From Caldilineaceae bacterium SB0664_bin_27 (GTDB taxonomy: Bacteria > Chloroflexota > Anaerolineae > Caldilineales > Caldilineaceae), in the NCBI GenBank assembly GCA_009838625.1, contig VXRG01000137.1, positions 1-64,000 of the forward strand: a stretch of 64,000 nucleotides of DNA. The letters are read 5' to 3'. Below are positions 56,519-64,000 of this stretch, piece after piece. The position numbers and the translations under genes are program-made. The notes under the pieces are model-generated. The model was not told where the DNA came from. It saw nothing but the letters and a program-made list of their open reading frames with translations, and ran no database searches. Positions within the stretch are counted from its first letter, which is position 1. Each line of letters opens with the position of its first letter.

Positions 56519-57550
56519 TCAGATTAGCCACATAGGCACAAGCCACAACAACCCAGCCAGTATCACCGCGTTGATTGCGTTTTCGACGGTCCCAATGCCG
56601 GCCTGCCGGGAGAAGGGCCATACGCGTGCCCTGGCAAGTGCTCTTAAGAACAGAGGGAATGCTCCAAGTACGAGAATTGTCCACACCGGGACCGCGCCCG
56701 TTGCCATCAACAGAATCAGGGCGATAAACCCGGCAATGGCGATGATCGCGGCAACGTCCAGGCCTCGTTCGGGCCCGAACACCACCGCCAGAGTGCGTCT
56801 GCGAAGACGCCAGTCTCGGTGCCAGCTATAGAAACTGTAAGACTGATACGCCAGCCAGGCGAATGTCGCAGGAGCGAAGGCGATCAACAGGACGACGCGC
56901 GTGATCGTACCGGTCAGAACAAAGTAGGTTCCCAGCAAAGGGATAACGCCTAAACCCAACCAGTAGGCAAGGTCGCCGAGCCACCAGAATCTACGGGCGA
57001 AGCGGACGACCGGCCACAGTGGAATACTGCACATCAGCCCGCTGATCAGCGCGAAAAACCAGACCGGCCACCCAACGAAGATTCCGAGCCACAACGCCGC
57101 CAGTACGTAGATCGTCACCGAAATCAGCCCAAGACTGAGGAATGTCTCGGGACGCAGTAGGCCCTGTTGCATCCAGTCAAAGCCGTCGAAGGCCCCAAGC
57201 GGCGACGGTCGCCGAACACTCCGCGTGTTAGTCGCCGTCGGGTACTGACCTTCGGCGCGAATATGGCGCAAGTAGTCCACATAGGCGCCGAAATAGTTGA
57301 AGCCCAACGCCAGTGCGCCATAGATCAACACCAACACGGCTGCCCACCAGATGCTCACTGTTTCAGATTGCCAGCGAGCCGTGGACGCTCCCCATAGGAC
57401 CGGCGTAAGCAGTGCAGGAATCGCCCGCAACCGTCCCATCTGGGCGATCACGCGTAAATATCCGACACTTTTCGGTCGGATTCGGGCCTGTTGAGTCGGG
57501 GCGGTGTCGGCGTTACTCTGACTTACTTCGGTCGGAACTCGGCTGTACAT
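56519..57550 (-). CDS. UbiA-like prenyltransferase with degenerate Asp motifs
   Basis: A membrane protein of about 343 residues with eight to nine predicted helices and the general layout of UbiA/MenA enzymes, which attach a prenyl chain to an aromatic acceptor. The first Asp-rich motif is weak (NYFGAYVDYLRH where NDxxDxxxD is usual). The second region, YSFYSWHRDWRLRRRTLAVVFG, keeps the RTLAVVFG that follows DxxxD in MenA but has lost most aspartates (seen as RDWRLRRRTLAV). It could be MenA for the UbiE at 41151, or a changed-function relative. The start is uncertain (57550, 57589 or 57616). Confidence 0.6.
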   Translation of the reverse strand: MYSRVPTEVSQSNADTAPTQQARIRPKSVGYLRVIAQMGRLRAIPALLTPVLWGASTARWQSETVSIWWAAVLVLIYGALALGFNYFGAYVDYLRHIRAEGQYPTATNTRSVRRPSPLGAFDGFDWMQQGLLRPETFLSLGLISVTIYVLAALWLGIFVGWPVWFFALISGLMCSIPLWPVVRFARRFWWLGDLAYWLGLGVIPLLGTYFVLTGTITRVVLLIAFAPATFAWLAYQSYSFYSWHRDWRLRRRTLAVVFGPERGLDVAAIIAIAGFIALILLMATGAVPVWTILVLGAFPLFLRALARARVWPFSRQAGIGTVENAINAVILAGLLWLVPMWLI

Positions 57551-57737
57551 TTTTCGTCTTTGAACGACTACTCCTTGACGTGCCCACATTCTATCAGCTA
57601 TATCCGATATGCTCAACCGAGCCGGTGGAGCCTAGCGATTCGTCCAAAGTGACTGTCTACTACCGCCTATCTGGTGACAACGGAAGGAGAAACATCTCAG
57701 CAGGTTCGCAAGTGAAGTTGAATCGCACCGACAGGCG

Positions 57738-59588
57738 TCAGTATCTGACTCGCCAGAGCTCGTATAAGGGTGTACCGTCCTGTTGGGTATAGACCTGTGC
57801 ACGCTCCAGCTGGCCGTCCCTCTCATTGACCAAGCGCTCGAAGACTTCACGCCTCCCTTGGAAGAGTTCGTTTCCCGGTGCCCGCAAGAGGTAGACGTTA
57901 TCGACATTCCCCAGAAACAGCTCGATTCGCTGGACGAAGGCATCGTCCGGTTCCGACAGCGAACTGTAGCCAAATACCTCAATCGGCCTGACGCTACCCT
58001 CGCTCAGAAAACGCACTGGCGCTTCCATTCCCCAGTCCAGAACAACCGGGGCGCCCATGCCTCCGTAGCGCAGGTCATAGGCCAGATGGTAGGACGCGTC
58101 TGAGTGGTCCACCAACCCCCCGCTGCGCGTCAGCGCCCTATGGTAAGCGGCCGTGGCCCACAAGTCGAGCAGCACACTGGCGCACACGAGAATCACAAGA
58201 ATGACCTGGAGTACAGACGCTCGTCCGAAAGGCAAATCCAGAAAGTGGCGTGAAGTCAGGCCCTGTAACCGTTCCCACGCCCTAATGCCGGGTTCGCGGA
58301 ACGGCATGCGGCTCTCGGCGCCAGTATGTAGTGTCTTCTTCCTGGTTACCGGGCCGTCTCTCGCCCCACGCGATCGCCAAAGTACGTGCAGACCTGCGCC
58401 CGTTACAGCAACTGCCAGGGGATGAAGCAGCGCATAATGTGTGATGAACAGATCGCTGACCGTGTACAGACTGGCCGCGACTGCGGCCGCCAACAACAGA
58501 ATCGGCGGCCCTACAACACGGCGGCCATCTGGTCGGGACAAAGCTGCCGCGGGCAGCGCCAGCGCCAGCCACGGCGCAAGCGCGTTCTGCTCGACCGCGC
58601 CCAGGTACCAGAGATGGTCGCCGCGCAAAGTCTGCAGCAACTGCTGCCAGCGTACCGTCGCATTCGACCAGATGGCGGCATTGTCCACGCCGTAGTAGCT
58701 GCTGACGAGATTCTCAGTTACTGTCGTCAACGTTCCACCTGTTTTGAAGTTGAACAGAAGGAGGGGGATCATGGGTAACGCGAAAGCGAGTGCGGCTGCA
58801 AGGGGCAAGGCAAGAGGACGAACGTGACGCAGTATCTTATGGCTGTTTGGCGGCGACATCTCCAGCGAAGTCCGTCCGCTTCCCTCTTCACTTGCGCGAA
58901 GGGCAGACCTTCTCCACTGCCAGAGCCGCCAGCCCGCACAAATCAGGCCGAAAGGCAGGATTATCCACGCCGCCAGCAGCTTTGCATAGACGGCCAGACC
59001 CCCGCACAGTGCCGAAAGGATCAGAGCGCGGCCCTGCCCGAGACGCAACCAGCGGAGCGCTTGCCAGATGCAGGCGAAAGTGAAGGGAATCGTGGCATTC
59101 GTTACGAAGATTCCCTGCCGTTGCCAGAATACAAAACTGGGTGCGGCGGCCAGCAGGGTCAGGCACGCGAGAGCGGCGGGGGCAATGGGCGCAGCGGGAA
59201 CGGCGCTGCGGCTGCTGAGGGCCAGCCATTCCGATACGGATCGTTCCAGCGCAAGCAGCCCGAGAACTGCCAGAGTCAGCGGCAGGAGTCGCAGATTGGG
59301 CACGCCGATGCCGGTTACCGCCAGAAACGGCACGGCCAAATAGACGTTCAACGCGCCAATGTAGTCCTGCACCATCAAAGGAAGATTCAGACCAAATAGA
59401 GTTACAGTCGCACCGCGGAACGCGGTTACCGGCGCTTGCTGCAGCAACTCGATCGCGTTGACGCCAGCTTCCTTGGCTTCGTCGTAGTGGAGACCGGGCA
59501 AACCCAACTGATATGCGGCCAGAAAAAGAAAAAGGCTGACTGAAGCTACCAGCCAGCCAAGCCGTACCTTGCTCTGCCGGCGGGTCAT
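57738..59588 (-). CDS. GT-C fold glycosyltransferase, family 39/ArnT-like
   Basis: Integral membrane glycosyltransferase of 616 residues with about twelve hydrophobic helices. The acidic HYDEAKEAG motif follows the first helix, the position where GT-C enzymes bind the metal and polyprenyl-phosphate sugar donor. A soluble C-terminal domain with IELFLGNVDNVYLLRAPGN follows. The start overlaps the stop of the FecR-like gene by four bases. It may glycosylate a surface protein or lipid using donors such as those made by the enzyme at 48251. Confidence 0.82.
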   Translation of the reverse strand: MTRRQSKVRLGWLVASVSLFLFLAAYQLGLPGLHYDEAKEAGVNAIELLQQAPVTAFRGATVTLFGLNLPLMVQDYIGALNVYLAVPFLAVTGIGVPNLRLLPLTLAVLGLLALERSVSEWLALSSRSAVPAAPIAPAALACLTLLAAAPSFVFWQRQGIFVTNATIPFTFACIWQALRWLRLGQGRALILSALCGGLAVYAKLLAAWIILPFGLICAGWRLWQWRRSALRASEEGSGRTSLEMSPPNSHKILRHVRPLALPLAAALAFALPMIPLLLFNFKTGGTLTTVTENLVSSYYGVDNAAIWSNATVRWQQLLQTLRGDHLWYLGAVEQNALAPWLALALPAAALSRPDGRRVVGPPILLLAAAVAASLYTVSDLFITHYALLHPLAVAVTGAGLHVLWRSRGARDGPVTRKKTLHTGAESRMPFREPGIRAWERLQGLTSRHFLDLPFGRASVLQVILVILVCASVLLDLWATAAYHRALTRSGGLVDHSDASYHLAYDLRYGGMGAPVVLDWGMEAPVRFLSEGSVRPIEVFGYSSLSEPDDAFVQRIELFLGNVDNVYLLRAPGNELFQGRREVFERLVNERDGQLERAQVYTQQDGTPLYELWRVRY

Positions 59589-60874
59589 TCGACGATCAGT
59601 TCCAGGTCGCTGACGAACGACAAATAGTTCCAGCCGCTGGCATAGAGCCTGATACTCTCGATACGGGCCGGCGGCGTCGCGTCCAGCAGTTCCATCAGGT
59701 TTTCCGACTCAAAGCTATGCCAGATGAATTGGTCGACCTGTTCGCCGCCAATTAAAGGATATTCCGGTCTCGGGTCCATGTTATAGAAGCCATGGCCCCA
59801 CTTTCTTTCCTCGCCAAAATCGTCCGTATAGGTGATTTCGACGCGTATTGGGAATTCAGAACTCTGTTCGCCCGCGCCTGCCAGTGTCTGCCAGTCCAGA
59901 TTGACGTCCAGCTTGACGACCATGGAGTCGTAGTTATGCACGTCCTGTTTTACAACCTGGCGAATCCCAATCTCGGTATGGACCTGGTTAGGGCCCTTGT
60001 AGTAAAAGCGGGCCGCTTTGCGACCGTCCTTCTCGATGAATTCAACCGTGCCCGCGGTTACGTAAGGAGGCGTGTAGCTTTCCCACACCTCGCCCAAAGG
60101 TCTGGCAAAAGCGCTGTCCTGAAGCAGGTTATGCAAGGCCGCTTCAGCTGGCTCTATTGTCCCGTCAGCCCGAATCCATGAGCGCAGACCGGGTTCAATC
60201 TCGACCGGCTCTTGTCCGGGCTGAATGATCCTGGCAACACCCTGCTTCACCACGATCTCGCTGCTCTCGGCGTTCACAAAGAATGCGTAGTTGCCTTCCT
60301 CCAGCTGGGCCTCGCCCTGAGGGGTCTCGATCTGGACTTCGACCGGCCTGTCAAATCCGCTCTTCGTAAACAGCCGTACCTGCCCCTCATGTACTCGAAT
60401 GCGCAGCCGGTAGGGTTCACTGCTGCCGGCAAAGTAGGGGCGCCGGCTTCTCACGATTTCAAGAGCTGTTTTTGGGAAGAGGAAGATTGTTCCCATCAGT
60501 TCATCGCTCTGTCCACCTGCGGGAAGGCCCAACACGCCTTGTGTTGCTGCGTCCGTCTCCAACCGGCTGCCTTCGCTAATGCCTTCGCGTCTGTCCGTGA
60601 GGGCAATCGGTTGATCGGAATTTGGCGGGTAGAGAAGTACTGTTCCTATCGTGGTCTCGAATTGGAGAGATTGTCTCGCGGCGGCCGAATGGTAAAGCCC
60701 GCGTATTGCTATGGGGATGCCCGCCACCAGGACTAGAAAAAGGGAGAATGAGAGCAGAATGACGATCCAGGCTGCGCGTTCCGGGCGTTCACGCCAGCGG
60801 GGCATCGGCTGTGAATGAACGGTCGTGGTCTCGTCAATAGTGGCGCATGGCGATACCGATGGTTCCGCCGTCAT
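59585..60874 (-). CDS. Membrane-anchored FecR-like protein
   Basis: A 429-residue protein with a cytoplasmic N-terminus, one membrane helix (about residues 34-60) and an external beta-rich region. A FecR-like section (LRIRVHEGQVRLFTKSG, EVQIETPQGEAQLEEGNYAF, VARIIQPGQEPVEIEPG) is followed by a C-terminal jelly-roll-like domain. FecR normally controls a sigma factor, but here no sigma factor is adjacent, so a structural or sensing role outside the cell is likely. The ATGA overlap with the GT-C gene shows translational coupling. Confidence 0.7.
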   Translation of the reverse strand: MTAEPSVSPCATIDETTTVHSQPMPRWRERPERAAWIVILLSFSLFLVLVAGIPIAIRGLYHSAAARQSLQFETTIGTVLLYPPNSDQPIALTDRREGISEGSRLETDAATQGVLGLPAGGQSDELMGTIFLFPKTALEIVRSRRPYFAGSSEPYRLRIRVHEGQVRLFTKSGFDRPVEVQIETPQGEAQLEEGNYAFFVNAESSEIVVKQGVARIIQPGQEPVEIEPGLRSWIRADGTIEPAEAALHNLLQDSAFARPLGEVWESYTPPYVTAGTVEFIEKDGRKAARFYYKGPNQVHTEIGIRQVVKQDVHNYDSMVVKLDVNLDWQTLAGAGEQSSEFPIRVEITYTDDFGEERKWGHGFYNMDPRPEYPLIGGEQVDQFIWHSFESENLMELLDATPPARIESIRLYASGWNYLSFVSDLELIVE

Positions 60875-60876
60875 GG

Positions 60877-61509
60877 TCAGGATTCCTCTCCACCCCTGTC
60901 AGGCGGGCGCCCATTTTCGCCGCGTCTTCCGTTCCCGCGCCCGTGCCGCGTGCGACTTTGCTTCTTCTCGCGCTCTATTTCCACCATCTGGTCACTTAGT
61001 TTTTCCATCCAGTAGCGGGCGTCACGGTCATTGGGATTGATTTCAAGGGCCCGCTGGAACATTGCGGAGGAACGGCTCAGGTTCCCCTGCTGTTTGTAAA
61101 TGAGCCCCAAGTGATAGTGGACGTTCGGTGTGGAGGGATCGATCCAGAGCGCCTTTTCATACGCAGCGATGGCCCTCGCCTGGTGCTTCGGACCGGAGGT
61201 TTCGAGCCGGCCCAGATAAGCGGCAGCCAGGTTTGTCCACAGAAGGACATTTTCAGGGGAAGCATCGACGGCCTTTTTCAGTATCTCGACTGCCTTCCCC
61301 CACTTACGCTGCAGGATCAATGCGCCGCCCATATTGATTGCGATATCGGGATCGTCAGGCATGTCTGCCTGCAGCGGCGCAAGCACGGCAATTGCCTCGC
61401 CGGGCCGGTTCGCGCGCAACAGGCGGGCGCTCTCATTAAGTATCCGGCGGTAGTCGGAGGAGGTGCCCCCATTATCAGAAGTGGAACTATTCCAATCAGT
61501 TTCAGTCAT
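60877..61509 (-). CDS. Tetratricopeptide-repeat protein
   Basis: A soluble protein of about 210 residues with three to four TPR units: ARLLRANRPGEAIAVLAPL, NMGGALILQRKWGKAVEIL, NLAAAYLGRLETSG with AIAAYEKALWIDPST, and HYHLGLIYKQQGNLSRSSAM. The C-terminus is basic and Gly/Arg-rich (RTRHGRGNGRRGENGR), which could bind nucleic acid or membrane. The start could also be the GTG at 61566. It lies two bases before the FecR-like gene, so both are coupled. Confidence 0.75.
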   Translation of the reverse strand: MTETDWNSSTSDNGGTSSDYRRILNESARLLRANRPGEAIAVLAPLQADMPDDPDIAINMGGALILQRKWGKAVEILKKAVDASPENVLLWTNLAAAYLGRLETSGPKHQARAIAAYEKALWIDPSTPNVHYHLGLIYKQQGNLSRSSAMFQRALEINPNDRDARYWMEKLSDQMVEIEREKKQSRTRHGRGNGRRGENGRPPDRGGEES

Positions 61510-61579
61510 CGCTGTTTGCGTACTTTCGCTCGGAAGGGTAGGCCAGGCACAGCGTTGTGCAATCACAGTTCAATCGAAA

Positions 61580-61942
61580 TCAGTCTGCCCGCTCTAACGC
61601 TTCGGCAGAGTTATCCGTTCCCTCGTCTAAGTTGTGGAACACTTCATATTCGTCCAAAGTGGGTGCGAAGAATTCGACGACGAATTCGTTGGGAAGGCCC
61701 ATTGGCAGCACCAGCTCACTGAGCAGGGCCTGCACGAACATGCGTCTGCGTTCAACCTCTATCTGCTGTGATTCCATTTCCCACAACAGAAGCGTGCCAT
61801 AGGTACCCTCACCCGTGTAATGAAGATCGAGTTTGCCGATCGTCAGGGGTTGATTCTGTTCATCGGTCTGGGCCAGGTCGAAGAGCGCGTACTGTTCGGA
61901 ACTGTGCGTGCGCACCAGACGCTTGAGCTTCAGATTCACCAC
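61580..61942 (-). CDS. Small protein of unknown function
   Basis: A 120-residue protein that I do not recognise, with mixed beta/alpha character (LTIGKLDLHYTGEGTYGTLLLWE) and an acidic C-terminus. Its start is one of two adjacent GTG codons (61942 or 61939) and overlaps the end of the HEAT-repeat gene by a few bases, with GGGAGG just upstream. This coupling supports a real gene that acts with the HEAT-repeat protein. Confidence 0.6.
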   Translation of the reverse strand: MVNLKLKRLVRTHSSEQYALFDLAQTDEQNQPLTIGKLDLHYTGEGTYGTLLLWEMESQQIEVERRRMFVQALLSELVLPMGLPNEFVVEFFAPTLDEYEVFHNLDEGTDNSAEALERAD

Positions 61943-62988
61943 GCCTCCCAGTCATCAGCGTCATCTTCCCAGTTTTCGAGAGATTCATCAAACAGCGGAA
62001 TTCCCTGGCCATCTCCGTAAAAGAGGGCCTCTTCCAGGGCCTGCTCAGCCGTTTTGGCTTCATCGGAGTCTTCGCTGGCGCTCATGGCATTCAGCATCTC
62101 TTTTGCCCGCCTTCCGCCCAGCCTGCCTAATGCGAAAATCGAGGCCAGCCGCACTGCTTTGCTCTCGTCTGACAGCAGTTCGACAAGGTCTTCAAGCGCG
62201 TCTCGGGCCTCCAGCTCGCCGCAGGCTCGCGCCGCGGCCGCCCGCATTTCCGTGTCAGGGCTGCCGAGCTCGGCCTGTGCGGTAGAACGCCAGCGCACGT
62301 CTGCGCTGCGCCCCATCGCCCGCAGTGCGGCGATTCGCATCTCATCATCGTGGGAATAGTAACAGTCTTCGATCAGCTCTCGAATGCCCATTTCCCCTGA
62401 AAAAGCGATGCTCTCCAGCGCGTGGGCCTGTACTGTGAGCGGTTCCATTTCGGCATGCAGAATCGCCAACAGCGCGTCCTCGGCGCGCATGGCCAGAGCC
62501 GGTGAGAGCTCGTCCAACTCACCGGCCAGCACGAACGCGCCCAGTGCTTCGGCCGCGGCCGCGCGGACGGCGTCGTGGGGATCGTTATTGAGAATGTGGA
62601 CCAGGGGACCGACAAGATCTGCTTCTCTGTCTTCCCACAACCCGCGGATGGCGAGAATCCGCACGTCGGGTAGAGGGTCCTTCAGTGCCAGCCGCAGCAG
62701 CCTGCCCAGTTGCAAGTGTAAATTGACGGCGCTCTCCTCCACGAGCGAATGCACAATATGCAGCCTGCAGGTGTCACTGAGGGTTCCCCAGGCCACCTGC
62801 ACGCGGCTCATGTCGGCCAGGCTCAAGTCGGAGAGAACGATCAGTTCCTGCTTACCCGGTAGAACGTCGTCTTCCCGCAGTTGGGCCAACAATACCTCGA
62901 CTGACTTGGCCGGCTTTGGTTGCGTCTGCGCGTCGCCGTCGGCTGCGACAGTTTCCGTCACTTGCTGCCTCACATACGATGAGTGCAT
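61936..62988 (-). CDS. HEAT-repeat (PBS-lyase-like) protein
   Basis: A soluble alpha-helical solenoid of about 350 residues. Repeats with the PBS-lyase HEAT pattern are clear: DPLPDVRILAIRGLWEDRE, DPHDAVRAAAAEALGAFV, DDEMRIAALRAMGRSAD, SPDTEMRAAAARACGELE and DESKAVRLASIFALGRLG. The C-terminus is acidic with many tryptophans (ENWEDDADDWEAW). Such proteins are scaffolds, so no reaction is assigned. The ATG at 62988 is a judgement; in-frame starts at 63045 and 63093 exist, the last three bases from the LysM gene stop. Confidence 0.78.
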   Translation of the reverse strand: MHSSYVRQQVTETVAADGDAQTQPKPAKSVEVLLAQLREDDVLPGKQELIVLSDLSLADMSRVQVAWGTLSDTCRLHIVHSLVEESAVNLHLQLGRLLRLALKDPLPDVRILAIRGLWEDREADLVGPLVHILNNDPHDAVRAAAAEALGAFVLAGELDELSPALAMRAEDALLAILHAEMEPLTVQAHALESIAFSGEMGIRELIEDCYYSHDDEMRIAALRAMGRSADVRWRSTAQAELGSPDTEMRAAAARACGELEARDALEDLVELLSDESKAVRLASIFALGRLGGRRAKEMLNAMSASEDSDEAKTAEQALEEALFYGDGQGIPLFDESLENWEDDADDWEAW

Positions 62989-63095
62989 TTTGCCTGAATT
63001 TGGATGTTCACTGCCTGCACTGGTTGGTTGCATTATAAACGACATTCCCACTGTCGCCAGATGAAAACCGCGTTTCGGCTTACAGCCGCGCAAGG

Positions 63096-64000
63096 CTACC
63101 CGGCAGGTGTTGCCGTTGGCGTCGGGGTGGCTTGCAGTATTCCCGGTAACACGATTTTGTCTCCTATCTGCAGGTTCGTAGAATCCCCGAGGGTGAGATT
63201 GTTTGCCCTGAGCAGCTCATCTTGCGGTATGTCAAATCGATTTGCGATTCCGACGATAGTATCGCCCGCTCTGATTGTGTAGGTCAGCCACGCAGGGGTG
63301 GGGTTGAGAGTCGGAGTTGGTGTTACCGTCGCCGTTTCAGTCAGGGCCGGCAACGGTGGAAATGGAGGAGACGGCGTTTCTGTTTCTTCGACCGCCGCCG
63401 CGGTCGCAGTCGGCGCTTCTTCGATGGGTGTCGGTGTTTCAACTGGGGCCTCAGTTGGCGGGACTGCCGTGTCAGCTGGTACGGATTCGGCCTGGGCCCC
63501 GTCAGTCGTTGTATCGGTTCCCTCCGGCGTCGGGGTCGGCGTCAAGTCCGCAACAGCTGCCGGCGCTGCTTCGGAGCCGGACGACTCATCCGGCTGTCCG
63601 GGTCCGCTCTGAACGACCGCGGGCGCCAGGCTCTCGCGCGCGAGCCGAACTGTCGGTTCGCTGTCTGAAGAGGCCGGAGTGATCACAAAGTTCGGGAGCA
63701 AGGATAAGTTCCCATTTTCCTGAAGGAAAGAAGGCATTCCGCGGGCTATGAGAACAATGGCCAGCACACCGACGAGCAGCGCCGGTACGCCAATTGTGAG
63801 CAGTCGTGATGGCGCAGCCTGTAGATTGCGTCCACAACTGGGGCAGATTACATGGTCTGTTGTGGCGTGCTTTCCGCAGCGGAGGCACCGTACCCTGGTG
63901 ACACGCGGGGCCAGGCGAGTTCCACACTCTGCGCAAACGGTCTGATTATGCAAGACGACGGTATAGCAGGCGGGGCAGCGCTTTGCACCCCAGGAAGGGA
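63096..64000 (-). CDS. Double zinc-ribbon, transmembrane, LysM protein (5' end outside window)
   Basis: The reading frame is open to the window edge, so the N-terminus is missing. Visible parts are two zinc ribbons (CPAC with CAEC, then CLRC with CPSC), one membrane helix (LLTIGVPALLVGVLAIVLIA), a long Thr/Pro/Glu-rich linker, and a C-terminal LysM domain (YTIRAGDTIVGIANRFDIP, LQIGDKIVLPG). The layout places the zinc ribbons inside the cell and the LysM in the wall. A TTG at 63951-63953 is in frame but cuts off the first CxxC pair, so the natural start lies beyond 64000. Confidence 0.8.
   Translation of the reverse strand, partial: PSWGAKRCPACYTVVLHNQTVCAECGTRLAPRVTRVRCLRCGKHATTDHVICPSCGRNLQAAPSRLLTIGVPALLVGVLAIVLIARGMPSFLQENGNLSLLPNFVITPASSDSEPTVRLARESLAPAVVQSGPGQPDESSGSEAAPAAVADLTPTPTPEGTDTTTDGAQAESVPADTAVPPTEAPVETPTPIEEAPTATAAAVEETETPSPPFPPLPALTETATVTPTPTLNPTPAWLTYTIRAGDTIVGIANRFDIPQDELLRANNLTLGDSTNLQIGDKIVLPGILQATPTPTATPAG

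Overview
The window reads as a stretch of chromosome from a high-GC, heterotrophic bacterium, most likely a Chloroflexota member of the Caldilineaceae/Anaerolineae type. This is inferred from three things: solute-binding lipoproteins that combine a twin-arginine motif with a lipobox, double-zinc-ribbon/LysM and HEAT surface proteins, and dense sugar ABC importers next to sialidase-fold enzymes. No 16S rRNA or tRNA gene is visible, so the taxonomy is not proven. About 51 protein genes are supported. I see no insertion sequence, phage gene or CRISPR array.

Region 1 (1-34000) is a carbohydrate scavenging and catabolism island. It holds three importers: a MalEFG-like set (302-3726) followed by a ferritin-like protein and a ribokinase; a Dpp/Opp-like set (9217-12948, minus strand) inside a minus-strand cluster with three sialidase-fold proteins and a TIM-barrel-like protein (6182-15759); and a second MalEFG-like set (28241-31637) followed by a sialidase-fold protein and a Gfo/Idh/MocA oxidoreductase. 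None has an ATPase gene in the window, so they probably share an ATPase encoded elsewhere. Between them lie two D-2-hydroxyacid dehydrogenases with an HpcH/HpaI aldolase (16333-19174); a minus-strand amidohydrolase, epimerase and sugar isomerase set (19200-22568); an SDR and an M24 peptidase; and a large FtsX-type permease. In all three importers the gap between the binding-protein gene and the first permease gene contains an inverted repeat.

Region 2 (34100-42700) holds a cupin, an orphan HicB, a free-standing GcvT-family protein, and the most unusual pair in the window. A 1098-residue protein carries a signal peptide, about 14 propeller blades, a Y_Y_Y-like domain, one membrane helix and a cytoplasmic P-loop ATPase in the place where a histidine kinase is normally found. 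The next gene encodes a soluble ATPase of the same general type with a winged-helix-like and coiled-coil tail. A strong promoter with a start-proximal hairpin drives the first gene, and ubiE/menG and a second methyltransferase follow.

Region 3 (43000-55600) is largely housekeeping: penicillin-binding protein 1A, SurE, a PH-like membrane protein, a family 2 glycosyltransferase, a CPBP protease, an acyl-CoA dehydrogenase/EtfB/EtfA operon, threonine synthase and TrmB. A short transcription unit with its own promoter and intrinsic terminator precedes the acyl-CoA dehydrogenase gene and may be an attenuator or a small RNA.

Region 4 (55789-64000, minus strand) carries a small membrane protein, a UbiA-like prenyltransferase, a GT-C glycosyltransferase, a FecR-like protein, a TPR protein, a small unknown protein, a HEAT-repeat protein, and a zinc-ribbon/LysM protein that runs off the window end.
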